Part shown: piece by piece, positions 26,608-39,965 of the stretch
Layout: each line of letters opens with the position of its first letter
Numbering within the stretch: position 1 is the stretch's first letter
Assembly (NCBI GenBank): GCA_964017235.1
Contig: OZ024934.1
Coordinates: forward strand, 92,346,706 to 92,410,705
Length of the DNA stretch: 64,000 nucleotides
Direction of reading: 5' to 3'
Origin: Sabellastarte sp. h YS-2021
Taxonomy: Eukaryota > Annelida > Polychaeta > Sabellida > Sabellidae
Notes under the pieces: generated by a model
What the model saw: only the letters and a program-made list of their open reading frames with translations
The model's database searches: none
Told to the model about the DNA's origin: nothing
Made by a program: the position numbers and the translations under genes

Positions 26608-29600
26608 TTGGAGCATTACATCTCTGAAAATAAATTATTTCACCCATATAGTGCTGTAAAAATGGTCAAAAATACATGTAAATTACACCAAACCAGTACC
26701 AAATGTTGGTCTATAATGCTGAAATTTGGCCAGAATATAAGGTGGCACATACTAAATCTGACTGAACCGGTTTTAAAATTACATCTGATATAACAGTACC
26801 TATAGTTTGGCAATATTGGCTTCAGCTGGCCCCAAATTCGCTTCTGTGGGGCTGCATTAAGATATACTTAAATTTGGCAAAGTAAGACAAATTTAAGGCT
26901 GAAAACCATATTGTTTGCTAGAGCTGGCGCCACTAAATGAGATTCCACAAGAATATTCCTTAAGAAATACATAACTGGTCCAAAATACATGTATTGGAAG
27001 TGCAGGTATCGAGGGGGTGGTCATATGGCACATCAGTCCAAAACCCCACTTAAACTTCATCAATCTGGCTCAGATTTTCACAGGAAACTCAGTTCATATC
27101 AGACATTGATATTGTATTGGCTTGACTTACTCAGGAAACCAATTAAAAATTTCAATTTTCCGGGGTCTGGGGCCAGGCTCAGCCCCCCTCAAATTAGGAA
27201 ATATCAGGTATATCCTAATACAACCAATCTGAAGCTCTTCTTTAATTTTGCATATGTTTTAACAATAATTGAGGATATATTAGGCCCATTTGGAGCATTA
27301 CATCTCTGAAAATAAATTATTTCACCCATATAGTGCTGTAAAAATGGTCAAAAATACATGTAAATTACACCAAACCAGTACCAAATGTTGGTCTATAATG
27401 CTGAAATTTGGCCAGAATATAAGGTGGCACATAGTAAATCTGACTGAACCGGTTTTAAAATTACATCTGATATAACAGTACCTATAGTTTGGCAATATTG
27501 GCTTCAGCTGGCCCCAAATTCGCTTCTGTGGGGCTGCATTAAGATATACTTAAATTTGGCAAAGTAAGACAAATTTAAGGCTGAAAACCATATTGTTTGC
27601 TAGAGCTGGCGCCACTAAATGAGATTCCACAAGAATATTCCTTAAGAAATACATAACTGGTCCAAAATACATGTATTGGAAGTGCAGGTATCGAGGGGGT
27701 GGTCATATGGCACATCAGTCCAAAACCCCACTTAAACTTCATCAATCTGGCTCAGATTTTCACAGGAAACTCAGTTCATATCAGACATTGATATTGTATT
27801 GGCTAGTCTTACTCAGGAAACCAATTAAAAATTTCAATTTTCCGGGGTTTGGGGCCAGGCTCAGCCCCCCTCAAATTAGGAAATATCAGGTATATCCTAA
27901 TACAACCAATCTGAAGCTCTTCTTTAATTTTGCATATGTTTTAACAATAATTGAGGATATATTAGGCCCATTTGGAGCATTACATCTCTGAAAATAAATT
28001 ATTTCACCCATATAGTGCTGTAAAAATGGTCAAAAATACATGTAAATTACACCAAACCAGTACCAAATGTTGGTCTATAATGCTGAAATTTGGCCAGAAT
28101 ATAAGGTGGCACATACTAAATCTGACTGAACCAGTTTTAAAATTACATCTGATATAACAGTACCTATAGTTTGGCAATATTGGCTTCAGCTGGCCCCAAA
28201 TTCGCTTCTGTGGGGCTGCATTAAGATATACTTAAATTTGGCAAAGTAAGATAAATCTAAGGCTGAAAACCATATTGTTTGCTAGAGCTGGCGCCACTAA
28301 ATGAGATTCCACAAGAATATTCCTTAAGAAATACATAACTGGTCCAAAATACATGTATTGGAAGTGCAGGTATCGAGGGGGTGATCATATGGCACATCAG
28401 TCCAAAACCCCACTTAAACTTCATCAATCTGACTCAGATTTTCACAGGAAACTCAGTTCATATCAGACATTGATATTGAATTGGCTGGACTTACTCAGGA
28501 AACCAATTAAAAATTTCAATTTTCCGGGGTTTGGGGCCAGGCTCAGCCCCCCTCAAATTAGGAAATATCAGGTATATCCTAATACAACGCAATCTGAAGC
28601 TCTTTTTTAATTTTGCATATGTTTTAACAATAATTGAGGATATATTAGGCCCATTTGGAGCATTACATCTCTGAAAATAAATTATTTCACCCATATAGTG
28701 CTGTAAAAATGGTCAAAAATACATGTAAATTACACCAAACCAGTACCAAATGTTGGTCTATAATGCTGAAATTTGGCCAGAATATAAGGTGGCACATACT
28801 AAATCTGACTGAACCGGTTTTAAAATTACATCTGATATAACAGTACCTATAGTTTGGCAATATTGGCTTCAGCTGGCCCCAAATTCGCTTCTGTGGGGCT
28901 GCATTAAGATATACTTAAATTTGGCAAAGTAAGACAAATTTAAGGCTGAAAACCATATTGTTTGCTAGAGCTGGCGCCACTAAATGAGATTCCACAAGAA
29001 TATTCCTTAAGAAATACATAACTGGTCCAAAATACATGTATTGGAAGTGCAGGTATCGAGGGGGTGGTCATATGGCACATCAGTCCAAAACCCCACTTAA
29101 ACTTCATCAATCTGACTCAGATTTTCACAGGAAACTCAGTTCATATCAGACATTGATATTGAATTGGCTGGACTTACCCAGGAAACCAATTAAAAATTTC
29201 AATTTTCCGGGGTTTGGGGCCAGGCTCAGCCCCCCTCAAATTAGGAAATATCAGGTATATCCTAATACAACGCAATCTGAAGCTCTTTTTTAATTTTGCA
29301 TATGTTTTAACAATAATTGAGGATATATTAGGCCCATTTGGAGCATTACATCTCTGAAAATAAATTATTTCACCCATATAGTGCTGTAAAAATGGTCAAA
29401 AATACATGTAAATTACACCAAACCAGTACCAAATGTTGGTCTATAATGCTGAAATTTGGCCAGAATATAAGGTGGCACATACTAAATCTGACTGAACCGG
29501 TTTTAAAATTACATCTGATATAACAGTACCTATAGTTTGGCAATATTGGCTTCAGCTGGCCCCAAATTCGCTTCTGTGGGGCTGCATTAAGATATACTTA

Positions 29601-31384
29601 AATTTGGCAAAGTAAGACAAATTTAAGGCTGAAAACCATATTGTTTGCTAGAGCTGGCGCCACTAAATGAGATTCCACAAGAATATTCCTTAAGAAATAC
29701 ATAACTGGTCCAAAATACATGTATTGGAAGTGCAGGTATCGAGGGGGTGGTCATATGGCACATCAGTCCAAAACCCCACTTAAACTTCATCAATCTGGCT
29801 CAGATTTTCACAGGAAACTCAGTTCATATCAGACATTGATATTGTATTGGCTTGACTTACTCAGGAAACCAATTAAAAATTTCAATTTTCCGGGGTCTGG
29901 GGCCAGGCTCAGCCCCCCTCAAATTAGGAAATATCAGGTATATCCTAATACAACCAATCTGAAGCTCTTCTTTAATTTTGCATATGTTTTAACAATAATT
30001 GAGGATATATTAGGCCCATTTGGAGCATTACATCTCTGAAAATAAATTATTTCACCCATATAGTGCTGTAAAAATGGTCAAAAATACATGTAAATTACAC
30101 CAAACCAGTACCAAATGTTGGTCTATAATGCTGAAATTTGGCCAGAATATAAGGTGGCACATAGTAAATCTGACTGAACCGGTTTTAAAATTACATCTGA
30201 TATAACAGTACCTATAGTTTGGCAATATTGGCTTCAGCTGGCCCCAAATTCGCTTCTGTGGGGCTGCATTAAGATATACTTAAATTTGGCAAAGTAAGAC
30301 AAATTTAAGGCTGAAAACCATATTGTTTGCTAGAGCTGGCGCCACTAAATGAGATTCCACAAGAATATTCCTTAAGAAATACATAACTGGTCCAAAATAC
30401 ATGTATTGGAAGTGCAGGTATCGAGGGGGTGGTCATATGGCACATCAGTCCAAAACCCCACTTAAACTTCATCAATCTGGCTCAGATTTTCACAGGAAAC
30501 TCAGTTCATATCAGACATTGATATTGTATTGGCTAGTCTTACTCAGGAAACCAATTAAAAATTTCAATTTTCCGGGGTTTGGGGCCAGGCTCAGCCCCCC
30601 TCAAATTAGGAAATATCAGGTATATCCTAATACAACCAATCTGAAGCTCTTCTTTAATTTTGCATATGTTTTAACAATAATTGAGGATATATTAGGCCCA
30701 TTTGGAGCATTACATCTCTGAAAATAAATTATTTCACCCATATAGTGCTGTAAAAATGGTCAAAAATACATGTAAATTACACCAAACCAGTACCAAATGT
30801 TGGTCTATAATGCTGAAATTTGGCCAGAATATAAGGTGGCACATACTAAATCTGACTGAACCAGTTTTAAAATTACATCTGATATAACAGTACCTATAGT
30901 TTGGCAATATTGGCTTCAGCTGGCCCCAAATTCGCTTCTGTGGGGCTGCATTAAGATATACTTAAATTTGGCAAAGTAAGATAAATCTAAGGCTGAAAAC
31001 CATATTGTTTGCTAGAGCTGGCGCCACTAAATGAGATTCCACAAGAATATTCCTTAAGAAATACATAACTGGTCCAAAATACATGTATTGGAAGTGCAGG
31101 TATCGAGGGGGTGATCATATGGCACATCAGTCCAAAACCCCACTTAAACTTCATCAATCTGACTCAGATTTTCACAGGAAACTCAGTTCATATCAGACAT
31201 TGATATTGAATTGGCTGGACTTACTCAGGAAACCAATTAAAAATTTCAATTTTCCGGGGTTTGGGGCCAGGCTCAGCCCCCCTCAAATTAGGAAATATCA
31301 GGTATATCCTAATACAACGCAATCTGAAGCTCTTTTTTAATTTTGCATATGTTTTAACAATAATTGAGGATATATTAGGCCCAT
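26608..31384 (+). repeat. Tetramer region: a-b-c-c'-a-b-c (7 monomers)
   Basis: Monomers start at 26608 (a), 27290 (b), 27972 (c), 28655 (hybrid c'), 29338 (a), 30020 (b) and 30702 (c). The rare change GACTTACCCAGG occurs only at 26448 and 29178, exactly 2,730 bp apart, and the monomers between repeat in the same order. The simplest explanation is one tandem duplication of 2,730 bp whose junction is the hybrid monomer at 28655. Type a carries CCGGGGTCTGGGG and is the subtype that fills the window after 36167. Confidence 0.93.
28655..29337 (+). repeat. Hybrid monomer at the tetramer duplication junction
   Basis: The left part is a type (GACAAATTTAAGG; GGTGGTCAT with G at 29067). The right part is c type (TCTGACTCAG with A at 29115, GAATTGGCTGG, GACTTACCCAGG, AACGCAATCTG). 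The switch lies between 29067 and 29115. Its right part equals that of monomer 25925 and its left part equals that of monomer 31385, as expected for the join between two copies of a tandem duplication. Confidence 0.9.
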
Positions 31385-32066
31385 TTGGAGCATTACATCT
31401 CTGAAAATAAATTATTTCACCCATATAGTGCTGTAAAAATGGTCAAAAATACATGTAAATTACACCAAACCAGTACCAAATGTTGGTCTATAATGCTGAA
31501 ATTTGGCCAGAATATAAGGTGGCACATACTAAATCTGACTGAACCGGTTTTAAAATTACATCTGATATAACAGTACCTATAGTTTGGCAATATTGGCTTC
31601 AGCTGGCCCCAAATTCGCTTCTGTGGGGCTGCATTAAGATATACTTAAATTTGGCAAAGTAAGACAAATTTAAGGCTGAAAACCATATTGTTTGCTAGAG
31701 CTGGCGCCACTAAATGAGATTCCACAAGAATATTCCTTAAGAAATACATAACTGGTCCAAAATACATGTATTGGAAGTGCAGGTATCGAGGGGGTGGTCA
31801 TATGGCACATCAGTCCAAAACCCCACTTAAACTTCATCAATCTGGCTCAGATTTTCACAGGAAACTCAGTTCATATCAGACATTGATATTGTATTGGCTT
31901 GACTTACTCAGGAAACCAATTAAAAATTTCAATTTTCCGGGGTCTGGGGCCAGGCTCAGCCCCCCTCAAATTAGGAAATATCAGGTATATCCTAATACAA
32001 CCAATCTGAAGCTCTTCTTTAATTTTGCATATGTTTTAACAATAATTGAGGATATATTAGGCCCAT
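31385..32066 (+). repeat. Single type a monomer between tetramer and mixed block
   Basis: A 682-bp copy with CCGGGGTCTGGGG and no other subtype mark that I can see. It supplies the sequence that follows the second tetramer copy and precedes the c-type monomer opening the third mixed block. Confidence 0.92.
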
Positions 32067-35000
32067 TTGGAGCATTACATCTCTGAAAATAAATTATTTC
32101 ACCCATATAGTGCTGTAAAAATGGTCAAAAATACATGTAAATTACACCAAACCAGTACCAAATGTTGGTCTATAATGCTGAAATTTGGCCAGAATATAAG
32201 GTGGCACATACTAAATCTGACTGAACCGGTTTTAAAATTACATCTGATATAACAGTACCTATAGTTTGGCAATATTGGCTTCAGCTGGCCCCAAATTCGC
32301 TTCTGTGGGGCTGCATTAAGATATACTTAAATTTGGCAAAGTAAGACAAATCTAAGGCTGAAAACCATATTGTTTGCTAGAGCTGGCGCCACTAAATGAG
32401 ATTCCACAAGAATATTCCTTAAGAAATACATAACTGGTCCAAAATACATGTATTGGAAGTGCAGGTATCGAGGGGGTGATCATATGGCACATCAGTCCAA
32501 AACCCCACTTAAACTTCATCAATCTGACTCAGATTTTCACAGGAAACTCAGTTCATATCAGACATTGATATTGAATTGGCTGGACTTACTCAGGAAACCA
32601 ATTAAAAATTTCAATTTTCCGGGGTTTGGGGCCAGGCTCAGCCCCCCTCAAATTAGGAAATATCAGGTATATCCTAATACAACGCAATCTGAAGCTCTTC
32701 TTTAATTTTGCATATGTTTTAACAATAATTGAGGATATATTAGGCCCGTTTGGAGCATTACATCTCTGAAAATAAATTATTTCACCCATATATTGCTGTA
32801 AAAAGGGTCAAAAATACATGTAAATTACACCAAACCAGTACCAAATGTTGGTCTATAATGCTGAAATTTGGCCAGAATATAAGGTGGCACATAGTAAATC
32901 TGACTGAACCGGTTTTAAAATTACATCTGATATAACAGTACTTATAGTTTGGCAATATTGACTTCAGCTGGCCCCAAATTCGCTTCTGTGGGGCTGCATT
33001 AAGATATACTTAAATTTGGCAAAGTAAGACAAATTTAAGGCCGAAAACCATATTGTTTGCTAGAGCTGGCGCCACTAAATGAGATTCCACAAGAATATTC
33101 CTTAAGAAATACATAACTGGTCCAAAATACATGTATTGGAAGTGCAGGTATCGAGGGGGTGATCATATGGCACATCAGTCCAAAACCCCACTTAAACTTC
33201 ATCAATCTGGCTCAGATTTTCACAGGAAACTCAGTTCATATCAGACATTGATATTGTATTGGCTTGACTTACTCAGGAAACCAATTAAAAATTTCAATTT
33301 TCCGAGGTTTGGGGCCAGGCTCAGCCCCCCCCCCCTCAAATGAGGAAATATCAGGTATATCCTAATACAACCAATAAGAAGCTCTTCTTTAATTTTGCAT
33401 ACATTTTAACAATAATTGAGGATATATTAGGCCCATTTGGAGCATTACATCTCTGAAAATAAATTATTTCACCCATATAGTGCTGTAAAAATGGTCAAAA
33501 ATACATGTAAATTACACCAAACCAGTACCAAATGTTGGTCTATAATGCTGAAATTTGGCCAGAATATAAGGTGGCACATACTAAATCTGACTGAACCGGT
33601 TTTAAAATTACATCTGATATAACAGTACCTATAGTTTGGCAATATTGGCTTCAGCTGGCCCCAAATTCGCTTCTGTGGGGCTGCATTAAGATATACTTAA
33701 ATTTGTCAAAGTAAGACAAATTTAAGGCTGAAAATCATATTGTTTGATAGAGCTGGCGCCACTAAATGAGATTCCACAAGAATATTCCTTAAGAAATACA
33801 TAACTGGTCCAAAATACATGTATTGGAAGTGCAGGTATCGAGGGGGTGGTCATATGGCACATCAGTCCAAAACCCCACTTAAACTTCATCAATCTGGCTC
33901 AGATTTTCACAGGAAACTCAGTTCATATCAGACATGGATATTGTATTGGCTTGACTTACTCAGGAAACCAATTAAAAATTTCAATTTTCCGGGGTTTGGG
34001 GCCAGGCTCAGCCCCCCTCAAATTAGGAAATATCAGGTATATCCTAATACAACCAATCTGAAGCTCTTCTTTAATTTTGATTATGTTTTAAGAATAATTT
34101 AGGATATATTAGGCCCATTTGGAGCATTACATCTCTGAAAATAAATTATTTCACCCATATAGTGCTGTAAAAATGGTCAAAAATACATGTAAATTACACC
34201 AAACCAGTACCAAATGTTGGTTTATAATGCTGAAATTTGGCCAGAATATAAGGTGGCACATAGTAAATTTGACTGAACCGGTTTTAAAATTACATCTGAT
34301 ATAACAGTACCTATAGTTTGGCAATATTGGCTTCAGCTGGCCCCAAATTCGCTTCTGTGGGGCTGCATTAAGATATGCTTAAATTTGGCAAAGTAAGACA
34401 AATTTAAGGCTGAAAACCATATTGTTTGCTAGAGCTGGCGCCACTAAATGAGATTCCACAAGAATATTCCGTAAGAAATACATAACTGGTCCAAAATACA
34501 TGTATTGGAAGTGCAGGTATCGAGGGGGTGGTCATGTGGCACATCAGTCCAAAACCCCACTTAAACTTCATCAATCTGGCTCAGAGTTTCACAGGAAACT
34601 CACTTCATATCAGACATTGATATTGTATTGGCTAGTCTTACTCAGGAAACCAATTAAAAATTTCAATTTTCCTGGGTTTGGGGCCAGGCTCAGCCCCCCT
34701 CAAATTAGGAAATATCAGGTATATCCTAATACAACCAATCTGAAGCTCTTGCTTACTTTTGCATATGTTTTAACAATAATTGAGGATATATTAGGCCCAT
34801 TTGGAGCATTACATCTCTGAAAATAAATTATTTCACCCATATAGTGCTGTAAAAATGGTCAAAAATACATGTAAATTACACCAAACTAGTACCAAATGTT
34901 GGTCTATAATGCTGAAATTTGGCCAGAATATAAGGTGGCACATACTAAATCTGACTGAACCGGTTTTAAAATTACATCTGATATAACAGTACCTATAGTT

Positions 35001-36166
35001 TGGCAATATTGGCTTCAGCTGGCCCCAAATTCGCTTCTGTGGGGCTGCATTAAGATATACTTAAATTTGGCAAAGTAAGACAAATTTAAGGCTGAAAACC
35101 ATATTGTTTGCTAGAGCTGGCGCCACTAAATGAGATTCCACAAGAATATTCCTTAAGAAATACATAACTGGTCCAAAGTACATGTATTGGAAGTGCAGGT
35201 ATCGAGGGGGTGGTCATATGGCACATCAGTCCAAAACCCCACTTAAACTTCATCAATCTGGCTCAAATTTTCACAGGAAACTCACTTCATATCAGACATT
35301 GATGTTGTATTGGCTTGACTTACTCAGGAAACCAATTAAAAACTTGCATTTTTCCGCGGTGTGGAGCCAGGCCCAGCCCCCTTCAAATTAGGAAATGTCA
35401 GGTATATCCTAATACAACCAATCTGAAGCTCTTCTTTAATTTTGCATATGTTTTAACAATAATTGAGGATATATTAGGCCCATTTGGAGCATTACATCTC
35501 TGAAAATAAATTATTTCATCCATATATTGCTGTAAAAATGGTCAAAAATACATGTAAATTACACCAAACCAGTACCAAATGTTGGTCTATAATGCTGAAA
35601 TTTGGCCAGAATATAAGGTGGCACATACTAATTCTGACTGAACCGGTTTTAAAAATACATCTGATATAACAGTACTTATAGTTTGGCAATATTGGCTTCA
35701 GCTGGCCTCAAATTCGCTTCTGTGGGGCTGCATTAAGATATACTTAAATTTGGCAAAGTAAGATAAATCTAAGGCTGAAAACCATATTGTTTGCTAGAGC
35801 TGGCGCCACTAAATGAGATTCCACAAGAATATTCCTTAAGAAATACATAACTGGTCCAAAATACATGTATTGGAAGTGCAGGTATCGAGGGGGTGATCAT
35901 ATGGCACATCAGTCCAAAACCCCACTTAAACTTCATCAATCTGACTCAGATTTTCACAGGAAACTCAGTTCATATCAGACATTGATATTGAATTGGCTGG
36001 ACTTACTCAGGAAACCAATTAAAAATTTCAATTTTCCGGGGTTTGGGGCCAGGCTCAGCCCCCCTCAAATTAGGAAATATCAGGTATATCCTAATACAAC
36101 GCAATCTGAAGCTCTTTTTTAATTTTGCATATGTTTTAACAATAATTGAGGATATATTAGGCCCAT
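32067..36166 (+). repeat. Mixed-subtype block, copy 3 (6 monomers, 4,100 bp)
   Basis: Monomers start at 32067, 32750, 33437, 34119, 34801 and 35484. The order matches the block at 20461 (c with GGCCCGTTTGG; long C tract; GATTATG monomer; CTTAC monomer; diverged-core monomer; CATATATTGC / ACTAATTCTGAC monomer with c-type right half), without the repeated pair and hybrid. Private changes include AAAAAGGGTC near 32804, AGTAAATTTGAC near 34268, CTTGCTTAC near 34750, CTCAAATTTTC near 35265, GATGTTG near 35303 and GTGGAGCC near 35363. Confidence 0.92.
33325..33335. repeat. Expanded C tract (11 C)
   Basis: Eleven C in place of six account for the 687-bp monomer length. The following TCAAATGAGG is shared with the 12-C tract at 21719. 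Confidence 0.95.
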
Positions 36167-39100
36167 TTGGAGCATTACATCTCTGAAAATAAATTATTTC
36201 ACCCATATAGTGCTGTAAAAATGGTCAAAAATACATGTAAATTACACCAAACCAGTACCAAATGTTGGTCTATAATGCTGAAATTTGGCCAGAATATAAG
36301 GTGGCACATACTAAATCTGACTGAACCGGTTTTAAAATTACATCTGATATAACAGTACCTATAGTTTGGCAATATTGGCTTCAGCTGGCCCCAAATTCGC
36401 TTCTGTGGGGCTGCATTAAGATATACTTAAATTTGGCAAAGTAAGACAAATTTAAGGCTGAAAACCATATTGTTTGCTAGAGCTGGCGCCACTAAATGAG
36501 ATTCCACAAGAATATTCCTTAAGAAATACATAACTGGTCCAAAATACATGTATTGGAAGTGCAGGTATCGAGGGGGTGGTCATATGGCACATCAGTCCAA
36601 AACCCCACTTAAACTTCATCAATCTGGCTCAGATTTTCACAGGAAACTCAGTTCATATCAGACATTGATATTGTATTGGCTTGACTTACTCAGGAAACCA
36701 ATGAAAAATTTCAATTTTCCGGGGTCTGGGGCCAGGCTCAGCCCCCCTCAAATTAGGAAATATCAGGTATATCCTAATACAACCAATCTGAAGCTCTTCT
36801 TTAATTTTGCATATGTTTTAACAATAATTGAGGATATATTAGGCCCATTTGGAGCATTACATCTCTGAAAATAAATTATTTCACCCATATAGTGCTGTAA
36901 AAATGGTCAAAAATACATGTAAATTACACCAAACCAGTACCAAATGTTGGTCTATAATGCTGAAATTTGGCCAGAATATAAGGTGGCACATACTAAATCT
37001 GACTGAACCGGTTTTAAAATTACATCTGATATAACAGTACCTATAGTTTGGCAATATTGGCTTCAGCTGGCCCCAAATTCGCTTCTGTGGGGCTGCATTA
37101 AGATATACTTAAATTTGGCAAAGTAAGACAAATTTAAGGCTGAAAACCATATTGTTTGCTAGAGCTGGCGCCACTAAATGAGATTCCACAAGAATATTCC
37201 TTAAGAAATACATAACTGGTCCAAAATACATGTATTGGAAGTGCAGGTATCGAGGGGGTGGTCATATGGCACATCAGTCCAAAACCCCACTTAAACTTCA
37301 TCAATCTGGCTCAGATTTTCACAGGAAACTCAGTTCATATCAGACATTGATATTGTATTGGCTTGACTTACTCAGGAAACCAATTAAAAATTTCAATTTT
37401 CCGGGGTCTGGGGCCAGGCTCAGCCCCCCTCAAATTAGGAAATATCAGGTATATCCTAATACAACCAATCTGAAGCTCTTCTTTAATTTTGCATATGTTT
37501 TAACAATAATTGAGGATATATTAGGCCCATTTGGAGCATTACATCTCTGAAAATAAATTATTTCACCCATATAGTGCTGTAAAAATGGTCAAAAATACAT
37601 GTAAATTACACCAAACCAGTACCAAATGTTGGTCTATAATGCTGAAATTTGGCCAGAATATAAGGTGGCACATACTAAATCTGACTGAACCGGTTTTAAA
37701 ATTACATCTGATATAACAGTACCTATAGTTTGGCAATATTGGCTTCAGCTGGCCCCAAATTCGCTTCTGTGGGGCTGCATTAAGATATACTTAAATTTGG
37801 CAAAGTAAGACAAATTTAAGGCTGAAAACCATATTGTTTGCTAGAGCTGGCGCCACTAAATGAGATTCCACAAGAATATTCCTTAAGAAATACATAACTG
37901 GTCCAAAATACATGTATTGGAAGTGCAGGTATCGAGGGGGTGGTCATATGGCACATCAGTCCAAAACCCCACTTAAACTTCATCAATCTGGCTCAGATTT
38001 TCACAGGAAACTCAGTTCATATCAGACATTGATATTGTATTGGCTTGACTTACTCAGGAAACCAATGAAAAATTTCAATTTTCCGGGGTCTGGGGCCAGG
38101 CTCAGCCCCCCTCAAATTAGGAAATATCAGGTATATCCTAATACAACCAATCTGAAGCTCTTCTTTAATTTTGCATATGTTTTAACAATAATTGAGGATA
38201 TATTAGGCCCATTTGGAGCATTACATCTCTGAAAATAAATTATTTCACCCATATAGTGCTGTAAAAATGGTCAAAAATACATGTAAATTACACCAAACCA
38301 GTACCAAATGTTGGTCTATAATGCTGAAATTTGGCCAGAATATAAGGTGGCACATACTAAATCTGACTGAACCGGTTTTAAAATTACATCTGATATAACA
38401 GTACCTATAGTTTGGCAATATTGGCTTCAGCTGGCCCCAAATTCGCTTCTGTGGGGCTGCATTAAGATATACTTAAATTTGGCAAAGTAAGACAAATTTA
38501 AGGCTGAAAACCATATTGTTTGCTAGAGCTGGCGCCACTAAATGAGATTCCACAAGAATATTCCTTAAGAAATACATAACTGGTCCAAAATACATGTATT
38601 GGAAGTGCAGGTATCGAGGGGGTGGTCATATGGCACATCAGTCCAAAACCCCACTTAAACTTCATCAATCTGGCTCAGATTTTCACAGGAAACTCAGTTC
38701 ATATCAGACATTGATATTGTATTGGCTTGACTTACTCAGGAAACCAATTAAAAATTTCAATTTTCCGGGGTCTGGGGCCAGGCTCAGCCCCCCCTCAAAT
38801 TAGGAAATATCAGGTATATCCTAATACAACCAATCTGAAGCTCTTCTTTAATTTTGCATATGTTTTAACAATAATTGAGGATATATTAGGCCCATTTGGA
38901 GCATTACATCTCTGAAAATAAATTATTTCACCCATATAGTGCTGTAAAAATGGTCAAAAATACATGTAAATTACACCAAACCAGTACCAAATGTTGGTCT
39001 ATAATGCTGAAATTTGGCCAGAATATAAGGTGGCACATACTAAATCTGACTGAACCGGTTTTAAAATTACATCTGATATAACAGTACCTATAGTTTGGCA

Positions 39101-39798
39101 ATATTGGCTTCAGCTGGCCCCAAATTCGCTTCTGTGGGGCTGCATTAAGATATACTTAAATTTGGCAAAGTAAGACAAATTTAAGGCTGAAAACCATATT
39201 GTTTGCTAGAGCTGGCGCCACTAAATGAGATTCCACAAGAATATTCCTTAAGAAATACATAACTGGTCCAAAATACATGTATTGGAAGTGCAGGTATCGA
39301 GGGGGTGGTCATATGGCACATCAGTCCAAAACCCCACTTAAACTTCATCAATCTGGCTCAGATTTTCACAGGAAACTCAGTTCATATCAGACATTGATAT
39401 TGTATTGGCTTGACTTACTCAGGAAACCAATTAAAAATTTCAATTTTCCGGGGTCTGGGGCCAGGCTCAGCCCCCCTCAAATTAGGAAATATCAGGTATA
39501 TCCTAATACAACCAATCTGAAGCTCTTCTTTAATTTTGCATATGTTTTAACAATAATTGAGGATATATTAGGCCCATTTGGAGCATTACATCTCTGAAAA
39601 TAAATTATTTCACCCATATAGTGCTGTAAAAATGGTCAAAAATACATGTAAATTACACCAAACCAGTACCAAATGTTGGTCTATAATGCTGAAATTTGGC
39701 CAGAATATAAGGTGGCACATACTAAATCTGACTGAACCGGTTTTAAAATTACATCTGATATAACAGTACCTATAGTTTGGCAATATTGGCTTCAGCTG

Positions 39799-39822
39799 GC
39801 CCCAAATTCGCTTCTGTGGGGC
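39799..39822. other. Inverted repeat GCCCCA / TGGGGC
   Basis: Shown in the reference copy; I found it in nearly every monomer inspected. Six-base arms (39799-39804 and 39817-39822) are separated by 12 bases and could form a hairpin. The left arm is changed in monomers 25925 and 35484 (GGCCTCAAA), which weakens the stem there. No function is implied by sequence alone. Confidence 0.6.
39806..39822 (+). other. CENP-B-box-like 17-mer (imperfect)
   Basis: The 17-mer ATTCGCTTCTGTGGGGC was aligned to the essential positions of the mammalian CENP-B box (TTCG, four bases, A, two bases, CGGG). It matches seven of nine: TTCG is intact, the central A is T, and CGGG is GGGG. It was unchanged in every monomer I inspected, including the most diverged subtypes. 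CENP-B boxes are known DNA-binding sites in centromeric satellites, but partial matches also arise by chance, and all sites in a homogenised satellite tend to be conserved. Binding is unproven. Confidence 0.3.
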
Positions 39823-39894
39823 TGCATTAAGATATACTTAAATTTGGCAAAGTAAGACAAATTTAAGGCTGAAAACCATATTGTTTGCTAGAGC

Positions 39895-39902
39895 TGGCGC
39901 CA
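39895..39902. other. Palindrome TGGCGCCA
   Basis: A perfect 8-bp palindrome present in almost every monomer. It contains one of only five CpG sites of the unit and a GGCGCC restriction site that would cut the array at monomer spacing. In monomer 25242 it is changed to TAGCGCCA near 25560. Confidence 0.8.
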
Positions 39903-39953
39903 CTAAATGAGATTCCACAAGAATATTCCTTAAGAAATACATAACTGGTCCAA

Positions 39954-39965
39954 AATACATGTATT
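39954..39965. other. Palindrome AATACATGTATT
   Basis: A perfect 12-bp palindrome. The monomers 25242 and 34801 have AAGTACATGTA in place of AAATACATGTA, which breaks it. A related TACATGTA lies 313 bp upstream in the same monomer (39643-39650). Confidence 0.8.

Noticed and set aside
3998-32789. Minus-strand open frames of 67 codons in the c-type monomers
   Set aside because: They appear only where c-type changes remove a stop codon, run antisense to other spurious frames and show no protein features.
39725-39800. tRNA-derived origin (pol III A and B boxes)
   Set aside because: GGTTCAGTC on the minus strand (near 39733-39741) and TGGCTTCAGCTGG on the plus strand (near 39787) resemble parts of B and A boxes, but each has key mismatches and they are on opposite strands.
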